From Buttiauxella sp035271705 (lineage in GTDB: Bacteria > Pseudomonadota > Gammaproteobacteria > Enterobacterales > Enterobacteriaceae), in contig NZ_DATERI010000145.1 in NCBI RefSeq assembly GCF_035271705.1, positions 1 to 10,685 on the forward strand: a stretch of DNA of 10,685 nucleotides, written 5' to 3'. Made by a program: the position numbers and the translations under genes. Positions 1-5,760 of the stretch are shown piece by piece. How positions within the stretch are numbered: position 1 is the first letter of the stretch; every line of letters begins with the position of its first letter. A model generated the notes under the pieces. The model did no database searches. It was not told where the DNA came from and saw only the letters and a program-made list of their open reading frames with translations.

Positions 1-611
1 AAAGACTGAGTAGCACGCTTCATCAATAAGGATTTAAATTCTGCGTTATAGATATTTGAGTCCCATAGCACACCGTCTTTATCAATGCCTTCACAAGAAA
101 AAAGAAACAGGTCGATCTCCAGTTCTTTAAGCTGGGGTATAATTGCCGGATTCACGTAGCAAGCATATTTTCGTTGTAGTAAACCGCCGGAACTAATGAG
201 CCGTATATTTTCCCATTTTGCAAGTTCCTGGCAAATACGAACACTATTGGTAAAGACGGTAATATCGATATCGGGGAGCTGTTTTGCCAGATACCAACAT
301 GTGGAACTCGCATCCAGCGCGATGGTCATTCCTGCACTAATCCACGGTAAGGTTTGGCGTGCAATGTCAGCTTTACTGGTAAAATGGCATTTCAGGCGAG
401 CGCTAAAAGGATCCCCACTGTCATGATTATCGTGCTTGATACTTTTAGCTCGACCATGCTGGCGAATGATTTTCCCCTGCGCCTGTAGCGCATTCAGATC
501 CCGGCGGATTGTTTCTTTACTGACCTTTAATAGATCAGCGAGATTTTCAGTTGTTAGGGTTTCATATTGTTGAATCAGTTCTACCATAGCCGTATGGCGC
601 ATCGTCTTCAC
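1..611 (-). CDS. fucR: FucR-type DeoR-family transcriptional regulator (3' end outside window)
   Basis: Reading the complement from the GTG at 611-609 gives 203 residues without a stop before the window edge; about 40 C-terminal residues should be missing compared with the usual ~243. Residues ~19-48 form the DeoR winged helix-turn-helix (LKVSKETIRRDLNALQ), and the rest is the sugar-phosphate effector domain with motifs ALDASST, VFTNS, LISSGG, CYVNP and SCEGID. These match E. coli FucR, the activator of the L-fucose regulon that responds to fuculose-1-phosphate, almost position by position. GTG 611 is chosen because AGGAG lies 7 bases upstream and because it aligns with the FucR initiator (MKAAR versus VKTMR); an in-frame ATG at 602 is too far from that site. 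The gene is divergent from the fucA remnant. In E. coli fucR is last in fucPIKUR, so this divergent position next to fucA implies rearrangement or loss of fucPIKU. Confidence 0.93.
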   Translation of the reverse strand, partial: MKTMRHTAMVELIQQYETLTTENLADLLKVSKETIRRDLNALQAQGKIIRQHGRAKSIKHDNHDSGDPFSARLKCHFTSKADIARQTLPWISAGMTIALDASSTCWYLAKQLPDIDITVFTNSVRICQELAKWENIRLISSGGLLQRKYACYVNPAIIPQLKELEIDLFLFSCEGIDKDGVLWDSNIYNAEFKSLLMKRATQS

Positions 612-636
612 AAACACTCTCCTCTCACTGAAATAA

Positions 637-664
637 CATGGGGTAATGCAGCTTCCCCCCCATG
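637..664 (-). promoter_or_regulatory. Hairpin in the fucR leader
   Basis: CATGGGG (637-643) and CCCCATG (658-664) are perfect 7-base inverted arms around a 14-base loop. If the promoter proposed at 674-701 is used, this hairpin sits at the very 5' end of the fucR mRNA, about 25 bases before the GTG, and could protect the transcript or modulate translation. It has no T-run on either side, so it is not an intrinsic terminator. Confidence 0.35.
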
Positions 665-673
665 CCCATTATT

Positions 674-701
674 TTTATACAGAGACCCATAATTTTGGCA
701 G
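674..701 (-). promoter_or_regulatory. Candidate sigma-70 promoter for fucR
   Basis: On the complement, CTGCCA (701-696, 4/6 to TTGACA) is followed after 16 bases by TATAAA (679-674, 5/6 to TATAAT). Transcription would begin near 667, giving a leader of about 56 bases to the GTG at 611. Spacing is one base short of the optimum. Confidence 0.35.
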
Positions 702-844
702 GCGCGATAATCCTGACCTTCTACATCTATCCATGAGCCCTTCATTGAAAAACACATAATCCACTCATTTTAAAATACAGAACTCACTCATTAAAACCAT
801 GACCAAAACATGAATCCAACTACAATAAATATTATTGATAGATG

Positions 845-866
845 AAGTGTGAGTATGATCACTTCA
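845..866. promoter_or_regulatory. Candidate CRP-cAMP binding site
   Basis: TGTGA (848-852), six bases, then TCACT (859-863) matches the CRP core TGTGA-N6-TCACA at 9 of 10 positions, with A/T-rich flanks as usual. A sugar catabolic locus of this type is expected to be under catabolite control, as the E. coli fuc regulon is. The site is far from both start codons (~230 and ~330 bases). On the minus strand a TATTGT hexamer at 827-822 lies near class II spacing, so the site may have served the old rightward-facing gene of the divergent pair. Confidence 0.55.
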
Positions 867-1027
867 ATAAAATAGCAACACTCAAATTTCTTTTGCTCAT
901 TGAATGCAAATTAAAACATACATACATGATTGGTTTTATTTATTTGCACAACCGGCACTCCAAAATATTTCAACACAATTTTTAATCATTATTTGACCGT
1001 TTAAATCCACCTGGAATAAAACGGGCA

Positions 1028-1051
1028 TTATTGCTACTTCCATAGCAATAA
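1028..1051. promoter_or_regulatory. Perfect 9-bp inverted repeat, candidate operator
   Basis: TTATTGCTA (1028-1036) and TAGCAATAA (1043-1051) are exact inverted arms around CTTCCA. The repeat lies in non-coding DNA about 140-165 bases before the fucA start and 26 bases before the second CRP-like core, a sensible place for a regulator. It could be a FucR operator; I do not know the FucR consensus well enough to confirm this. It lacks a following T-run and so does not look like a terminator. Confidence 0.4.
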
Positions 1052-1073
1052 CATTGAATCTAAAAAAGCCATT

Positions 1074-1095
1074 TAACTTGATAACCATCACAACT
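1074..1095 (+). promoter_or_regulatory. Weaker CRP-like site upstream of the fucA remnant
   Basis: CTTGA (1077-1081), six bases, TCACA (1088-1092) matches the CRP core at 8 of 10 positions. Its centre, 1084.5, lies 41.5 bases before position 1126, and a TATCAC hexamer (1114-1119, 4/6 to TATAAT) sits where the -10 element of such a class II promoter would be. This is the best placed promoter arrangement I see for the fucA-GPH-GH116 transcript, but both elements are imperfect. Confidence 0.35.
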
Positions 1096-1193
1096 TCCAT
1101 AATGACAACTTCTTATCACCACTGAATACATGAAGATAAAAACAGGACTTCTCCATGTTTATTTTTATTTCAGAAATTTAGAGAGGCAACAAA

Positions 1194-1418
1194 ATGGAAA
1201 GAGCTTCACTCGCTCGTGAAATCATTCATCCCTGTCTGGAGATGACTCGCCTGGGTCTAAATCAGGGGACGGCGGGTAATGTGAGCGTCCGTTACCGGGG
1301 TGGTCTGTTAATCACCCCATCCCTGCCAGTCACCGATTCAGTACCGATATTACCTGATGAAGAAATCGCCCTGGTGCTTGAAAAATTTAAAAGTTACGGC
1401 TTGCGTATCGAGGAGTAA
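1194..1418 (+). pseudogene. fucA: fucA (L-fuculose-1-phosphate aldolase) with in-frame internal deletion
   Basis: The 74-residue frame is FucA with its middle removed. Residues 1-42 (to LLITP) align without gaps to E. coli FucA 1-42, including GLNQGTAGNVSVRY, and residues 43-74 (SLPVTDSVPILP to GLRIEE-stop) align to its last 32 residues. By that alignment about 141 codons are missing, which takes out the catalytic Glu73 and the zinc ligands His92, His94 and His155, so aldolase activity is impossible. The ribosome binding site AGAGG, 7 bases before the ATG, and the natural stop are intact. Conservation of both flanks and of frame is unusual for a decaying gene: it could be a recent deletion, or selection to keep a translated leader for the downstream genes. 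It is the first gene after the regulatory spacer and may share a transcript with the GPH transporter. Confidence 0.88.
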
Positions 1419-1450
1419 ACCGCCATGGAATTTCTAAGCAAAAGTTTTTC

Positions 1451-1483
1451 ATAATAACTAACAGAATTTCTTTGGATGAAAAA
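1451..1483 (+). pseudogene. Possible 5' relic of fucO
   Basis: In E. coli fucO starts about 27 bases after fucA. Here, 32 bases after the fucA stop, the codons ATA ATA ACT AAC AGA ATT TCT TTG GAT GAA read I-I-T-N-R-I-S-L-D-E, resembling the FucO start M-M-A-N-R-M-I-L-N-E. By my recalled E. coli sequence roughly 22 of 31 bases agree. Both initiator ATGs would have become ATA, no ribosome binding site is left, and similarity ends after about ten codons. The match is short, so chance is a real alternative; the position is what makes it plausible. Confidence 0.3.
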
Positions 1484-1530
1484 TATCTGGTTAGCCTTAT
1501 AAACACAAGTCTGCTTATATGGAAATAACA

Positions 1531-2886
1531 ATGAACAACAACGCAACAGAAAAATTAAGCGCAAAAACGATTGTCAGTTACGCATTGGGAGGCATTGCAG
1601 ACAATACTATTTTTGTGATGATTGTAACTTTTTTAATGCTCTATTATACAGATTCAGTGGGGATCCCTACAGCAACCGTGGCAACCATTTTTCTTGTTAC
1701 AAGAATCTGGGATACCCTTTCAGATTTGATTTGGGGATGGATTTTTGACAATACGCACACGCGCTGGGGTAAATTTCGTCCATGGATGATATTTGGTGGC
1801 GTCACCTGCGCATTGTCATTGATTGCCACCTATTCTGTACCCGATATCTCGCTGAGTGGGAAAATTGCCTGGGCTTATTTAACCTACTTTATGTTGAGTG
1901 CCTCCTATACATCTTTTGATGTTCCCTACTGGGCTTTATCTACCGTAATCACCCGTGATCCAGTGGAACGTAATAGATTAGTTTACATTACCAGAACAGC
2001 GGCCATGTGCGGCCAATGGCTGACCAGCCTAATGACCTTGCCATTATTAGCACTGCTGTCTAATTCCTGGAGTAAACTAGCGATTATTTATGGCATATTT
2101 TTTATTATTTGCGCCATAGTCAACTTCACTAACACTAAAGAAATACATTCGAACGAAAAGAAATCACATCATCTTTCTCCTGTGGTTTATGCTGAATTGT
2201 TCACTAAAAATAAACCGTTAATTATCCTGATGACATTTTGGTTTATTTTCAATCTTGTTATTTCTTCAAGAGTGGGTTTCGGGCTGTACTACTTTAAATA
2301 TGTTTTCCATAGTGAAGCCGCAATGGCATCTTATCTGGGATTATCGACATTCCTGGCATTGCTAGGTGCCATAGTCACAGCGACTTTATCCAGCAAATTA
2401 GGGAAACTGAATTTATGCCGGTTGACCTCTGTACTGCTTGGACTGTCGTGTATTGCGATGTTCTTCCTTGGGCACGTCACCACCTGGATGGGCGTTTTCC
2501 TACAGAGCATACCGAGTTTCTTCCTCGGCGTATTGGGTGTGGTTCTTGGGGCAATGCTGCCAGATACCGTTGCATGGCATGAATTTAAAGAGAAAAAACG
2601 TGTAGAAGGGATGATTTTCTCCCTTAACCTTTTCCAGTTAAAATTATCAGGTGCTATTGGTGGGGCCGCGACAGGATATATCCTTGCATTCATCAACTAC
2701 ATCCCTAATACACAGCAGAGTGCATCGACTCTCGATGGCATTAATTACTCTTTCAACCTGATTCCTGGCATTTTATTCCTAGTATCAACCGTCGCCCTCT
2801 CTTTTTACGAATTATCAGAACAGCGAAATATAGAAGTTTCCGAACAACTCAAATTACGTGACGCACAAATTAGAGGTATAGTCTGA
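1531..2886 (+). CDS. GPH-family glycoside:cation symporter (MFS, MelB/GusB/YicJ-like)
   Basis: A 451-residue, highly hydrophobic protein with about 12 membrane segments, the usual size for the glycoside-pentoside-hexuronide family of inner-membrane Na+/H+-coupled sugar importers. The family signature is clear: RIWDTLSDLIWGW (58-70) and RWGKFRPW (78-85), then DVPYWAL (130-136) followed by the D-x-x-ER turn. D24, D61, D65 and D130 occupy the places of MelB Asp19, Asp55, Asp59 and Asp124, which bind cation and sugar, so the carrier looks functional. ATG 1531 is preferred over the in-frame ATG at 1519 because GGAA lies 6 bases before it and nothing like a ribosome site precedes 1519. Its stop overlaps the start of the GH116 gene (TGATG), so the two are co-translated. 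The inferred job is import of the glycoside cleaved by that enzyme; substrate is not predictable from sequence. Confidence 0.9.
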   Translation: MNNNATEKLSAKTIVSYALGGIADNTIFVMIVTFLMLYYTDSVGIPTATVATIFLVTRIWDTLSDLIWGWIFDNTHTRWGKFRPWMIFGGVTCALSLIATYSVPDISLSGKIAWAYLTYFMLSASYTSFDVPYWALSTVITRDPVERNRLVYITRTAAMCGQWLTSLMTLPLLALLSNSWSKLAIIYGIFFIICAIVNFTNTKEIHSNEKKSHHLSPVVYAELFTKNKPLIILMTFWFIFNLVISSRVGFGLYYFKYVFHSEAAMASYLGLSTFLALLGAIVTATLSSKLGKLNLCRLTSVLLGLSCIAMFFLGHVTTWMGVFLQSIPSFFLGVLGVVLGAMLPDTVAWHEFKEKKRVEGMIFSLNLFQLKLSGAIGGAATGYILAFINYIPNTQQSASTLDGINYSFNLIPGILFLVSTVALSFYELSEQRNIEVSEQLKLRDAQIRGIV

Positions 2887-5534
2887 TGTCTTTTTATAGT
2901 AATGATAAAACTAAAGAAATTAGTTTTCCGCTTGGTGGGATAGGAAGTGGAGGTATCGGCCTGGCTGGAAATGGCCATCTCATTGATTGGGAAATATTCA
3001 ATCACCCTGATAAAGGCCGATATAACGGTTATTCACATTTTGCCATTAAGGCTGAACGTGATGGGCATGTTGTCGATGCCAGATTATTACAAGGTGACTA
3101 TCAAGGCAGTGCCATGGGAGTCATGGCCCAACGTGACCGGTTAAGCAAAAAACATACTGGTTTTGGTTGCGGACCCAATAGCGAGATGATGGCCGGGATG
3201 CCGCATTTCGCGAAAGTCGATTTCAATGGGGAATTCCCCTTTGCCAACCTGTCATTCCAGGATGAGCATTTCCCAGGCGAAGTCAAACTTGTAGCCTGGA
3301 GCCCTTTTATTCCAGACAACGAAGACGACTCTTCACTGCCTTTAGCCTGTTTTGAATGGGAGATAACCAACACCAGCAATGATAATCTGGATTATACCTT
3401 AAGCTGTTCATTGCAAAATATGTCATCGGAATCAGAGACCTATAATACTTATCATCAACATGGTGATAAACATATTATTTCGCTAACACAATCGCATTGG
3501 GATAACAGTGACCCGCGTTTCGGCGAGTTGGCAATGATGACAACGGGCGGTAATATCAGCTATCAAGAATATTGGTTCCGGGGAAGTTGGTTTGATAACC
3601 TGTCAATATTCTGGCGTGATTTTTGTAAACCCGGCAAATTAATTAATCGAAAATATTCTACGGGTGGCAAAGCGGAGCAAGATTGTTCCACGTTAGCGTC
3701 ACACATTCATATTCCAGCGGGAGAGTCAAAGCGGGTAAAATTTTATTTAAGCTGGTATATTCCAACAACATGGAATTACTGGCAGAAATGGTATAACAAA
3801 GAGACGCTCGAACTGGTTAGATACGAAGATTATAATGGTGAGCCTACCTGGCGTAATTATTATGCCACCCAGTTTGACAGCGCAATACACGTATTAAATT
3901 ATGCTTTTAAGCATGCTGAGCGGCTCCGGGAGATGAGCCAAAAGTTCCATCATGCGCTCCATAGTTCCTCTTTACCGCCTGTCGTCCTGGAGGCCATTTC
4001 CGCGAATCTGGCCGTTTTAAAATCCCCTACCTGTCTGCGTCTTGAGGATGGCAGCTTTTATGGTTGGGAAGGTAATCTTGATAACATCGGCAGTTGTGAA
4101 GGGTCTTGTGTACATGTCTGGAATTATGCGCAAGCGCTGGCATTCCTGTTCCCTCGCTTATCCCGTAGCCAGCGAGATCTCAATCAGAAATTTAATCTTC
4201 GCTCTTCGGGAAGCCTGAATTTTAGGTTGATGTTGCCTCTGGGAAGTGCTGTTTCTGATTTTCGTGCATGCGCTGACGGGCAGTTTGGCGAAATTATCAA
4301 TATCTATCGCGATTGGCTTATTTGCGGTGACAAACAGTGGTTACAAGAGAAGTGGCCAGCCATCCAGAAAATGCTGGCCTTTGCCTGGAGTACAGAAAAT
4401 GACGATTTATGGGACCCTGATGCACAAGGTATTTTAACCGGTCGCCAGCACCATACTCTTGATATGGAACTGTTTGGCCCAAATCCCTGGTTGACCGGGA
4501 TTTATCTTGCTGCACTGCAAGCAGGTATTTTAATTGCAGAAATCTTAGGTGATAAGGAAAAATGTCAGGAATGGGAACACATCCTCAATAATGGATTATC
4601 AAAAATAGACGAGCTATTTTTTAACGGTGAATACTATCAACAAAAAATAGATCTGACAGATAAAACGCTGTTATCGCCCTATTGTCGCGAGCATGAAACA
4701 ACCTGGAATAACGATTCAGGGAATATCTATGATTTATACTGGAATGATGAACTTCAGCAGATTAAATATCAGTTAGGAGATGGCTGCCATATTGACCAAT
4801 TGATGGGGCAATGGCTTGCAGACCTTTGCAGCATGCAACCGGTATTCCCTGTTAAAAATGCAAAACTGGCATTGAACGCTATCTGGGAAAATAATTTCCG
4901 CTCGATGCGTGATCACACTAATCCTTGCCGTAATTTCGCCCTAAATGATGAAAAAGGGACCTGTATTTGTGCGTGGCCAGATAAACAACCGAACATCCCC
5001 ATCCCTTATGCTGAAGAGATGATGACCGGATTTGAATATCAGGCTGCATCACAGATGATCACTTACGGCCTGCTAGCTGAAGGTGTTGAAATGGTGGAAG
5101 CCATTCGCGAACGTTTTAATGGCCACAACCGCAATCCATGGAACGAATTTGAATGCGGCAGTAATTACGCGCGTTCATTGGCAAGTTATGGCTTGTTAAT
5201 CGCATGGAGTGGTTTCCGCTTCGATATGGGTAAGCATGCAATATCGTTCAATCCTGTTGACCAAAAGTTGCGTGAACAAAGCTATTTCTGGTCACTCAGT
5301 GGCGGATGGGGAGTGGCTCAATTTACACCCGCTGAGTTTGTTTTAACGGTGCTGGGTGGGCAGTTAAATGTGCAGAAAGTCGGGCTTGCACTGCACAAAA
5401 ACGTGGCATCAGTCTGGGTGGGTGACCAGCAAATGACTCAATGGGAATATGATGAAGCCGGTATCACCTTGATTGAAATAGCGAATATTACTGAGGATAA
5501 ACCGTTACGTCTTCTGCTCAACACTTTCGAATAA
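2886..5534 (+). CDS. GH116-family glycoside hydrolase (GBA2/DUF608-like)
   Basis: An 882-residue protein without signal peptide or membrane segment, so presumably cytoplasmic. It opens with the family's FPLGGIGSGGIGLAGNG loop (14-30), carries the beta-sandwich N-domain (to ~300) and then the (alpha/alpha)6 catalytic domain with VHVWNYAQALAFLFP (409-423), HHTLDMELFGPNPWLTGIY (522-540), EEMMTGFEYQAAS (710-722) and NEFECGSNYAR (753-763). GH116 enzymes retain the anomeric configuration; D526 fits the acid/base (TLD motif, cf. GBA2 Asp677), E395 in GWEGN most likely is the nucleophile, and E754/R763 have the spacing of sugar-binding Glu777/Arg786 of TxGH116. Characterised members cleave beta-glucosides, beta-xylosides, glucosylceramide or beta-GlcNAc, so the specificity stays open. 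It starts on the A of the transporter's TGA, with AGAGG 9 bases upstream, and is the last clear gene of the operon. Confidence 0.88.
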   Translation: MSFYSNDKTKEISFPLGGIGSGGIGLAGNGHLIDWEIFNHPDKGRYNGYSHFAIKAERDGHVVDARLLQGDYQGSAMGVMAQRDRLSKKHTGFGCGPNSEMMAGMPHFAKVDFNGEFPFANLSFQDEHFPGEVKLVAWSPFIPDNEDDSSLPLACFEWEITNTSNDNLDYTLSCSLQNMSSESETYNTYHQHGDKHIISLTQSHWDNSDPRFGELAMMTTGGNISYQEYWFRGSWFDNLSIFWRDFCKPGKLINRKYSTGGKAEQDCSTLASHIHIPAGESKRVKFYLSWYIPTTWNYWQKWYNKETLELVRYEDYNGEPTWRNYYATQFDSAIHVLNYAFKHAERLREMSQKFHHALHSSSLPPVVLEAISANLAVLKSPTCLRLEDGSFYGWEGNLDNIGSCEGSCVHVWNYAQALAFLFPRLSRSQRDLNQKFNLRSSGSLNFRLMLPLGSAVSDFRACADGQFGEIINIYRDWLICGDKQWLQEKWPAIQKMLAFAWSTENDDLWDPDAQGILTGRQHHTLDMELFGPNPWLTGIYLAALQAGILIAEILGDKEKCQEWEHILNNGLSKIDELFFNGEYYQQKIDLTDKTLLSPYCREHETTWNNDSGNIYDLYWNDELQQIKYQLGDGCHIDQLMGQWLADLCSMQPVFPVKNAKLALNAIWENNFRSMRDHTNPCRNFALNDEKGTCICAWPDKQPNIPIPYAEEMMTGFEYQAASQMITYGLLAEGVEMVEAIRERFNGHNRNPWNEFECGSNYARSLASYGLLIAWSGFRFDMGKHAISFNPVDQKLREQSYFWSLSGGWGVAQFTPAEFVLTVLGGQLNVQKVGLALHKNVASVWVGDQQMTQWEYDEAGITLIEIANITEDKPLRLLLNTFE

Positions 5535-5540
5535 GGAGAT

Positions 5541-5589
5541 ATTGGCAGTGAAATTTGTGCCTGCGGCATTTTGCAGCAGGCACGCCAAT
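5541..5589 (+). repeat. Stem-loop after the GH116 gene, two-part stem
   Basis: GTGCCTGC (5557-5564) and GCAGGCAC (5576-5583) form a perfect 8-bp stem with an 11-base loop. Immediately outside on the right GCCAAT (5584-5589) can pair with ATTGGC (5541-5546), leaving a one-sided 10-base bulge. It lies seven bases after the GH116 stop and probably marks the end of the operon, but no T-run follows, so it is not a textbook intrinsic terminator. Confidence 0.5.
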
Positions 5590-5694
5590 CTACGGGAATA
5601 CATGAATCACCTGACAATACGTAGCGCAGTAAACAGCTTGTCGGGGATACATTTAATTAACATAAACAGACTTACCCTGGTTGGTTTCCGGTGA
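5548..5694 (+). CDS. Possible 48-residue small protein, unknown
   Basis: A GTG at 5548 has a strong AAGGAG (5533-5538, overlapping the GH116 stop) nine bases upstream and opens a 48-codon frame to TGA at 5692. The peptide (V-K-F-V-P-A-A-F-C-S-R-H at its start) is mildly basic, lacks a signal peptide or obvious membrane segment, and resembles nothing I recognise. The start codon would fall in the bulge of the hairpin at 5541-5589, which would limit initiation. A strong ribosome site is real evidence; the absence of family similarity and the hairpin argue that the frame may be a leftover of a lost downstream gene or accidental. Confidence 0.3.
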   Translation: MKFVPAAFCSRHANLREYMNHLTIRSAVNSLSGIHLININRLTLVGFR

Positions 5695-5708
5695 ATTACG
5701 GGTATCCT
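5681..5708 (+). promoter_or_regulatory. Weak candidate promoter for the MscS-type gene
   Basis: TTGGTT (5681-5686) and TATCCT (5703-5708), 16 bases apart, match sigma-70 hexamers at 3/6 and 4/6. It is the best pair I find in the 5695-5760 neighbourhood; start would be near 5715, about 46 bases before the ATG. Confidence 0.2.
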
Positions 5709-5760
5709 TAGCCGATTCTCATCAATTTCAATTTTTTCGAAATCCCGGAACTGTCTCTCT

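Larger units (their letters stand above)
612..1193. other. Divergent regulatory spacer between fucR and the fucA remnant
   Basis: This 582-base AT-rich stretch contains no convincing gene. It is about as long as the E. coli fucA-fucP divergent spacer as I remember it (~550 bp) and probably descends from it. It holds a candidate fucR promoter, a leader hairpin, one good and one weaker CRP-like site, a 9-bp-arm inverted repeat and several ACTTC repeats, listed separately. Promoter calls here are pattern matches only. Confidence 0.7.

Noticed and set aside
196..426. Plus-strand open frame of 76 codons within fucR
   Set aside because: The complement here matches FucR residue by residue, so the frame is a shadow.
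762..792. Direct repeat CACTCATT (762-769 and 785-792)
   Set aside because: An 8-base repeat is expected by chance in an AT-rich spacer of this length, and no other copy supports it.
1445..1483. Inverted repeat TTTTTCAT / ATGAAAAA between fucA remnant and transporter
   Set aside because: All-A/T arms with a 23-base loop make a weak structure, and one arm overlaps the possible fucO relic.
1519..1530. Upstream ATG giving the GPH transporter four extra residues
   Set aside because: No ribosome site precedes 1519, while GGAA is well placed for ATG 1531 and that start gives a typical N-terminus.
2331..2696. Antisense open frame of 121 codons inside the GPH gene
   Set aside because: It mirrors the codon structure of a clearly real gene, has no ribosome site and encodes nothing recognisable.
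4098..4100. E405 of the GH116 protein as the catalytic nucleophile
   Set aside because: It is also a Glu-Gly pair near VHVWNY, but in the DUF608-like branch that position is not usually acidic, while the earlier EG (E395) is; the distance E395-D526 is also closer to that of SSO1353. Kept as an alternative only.
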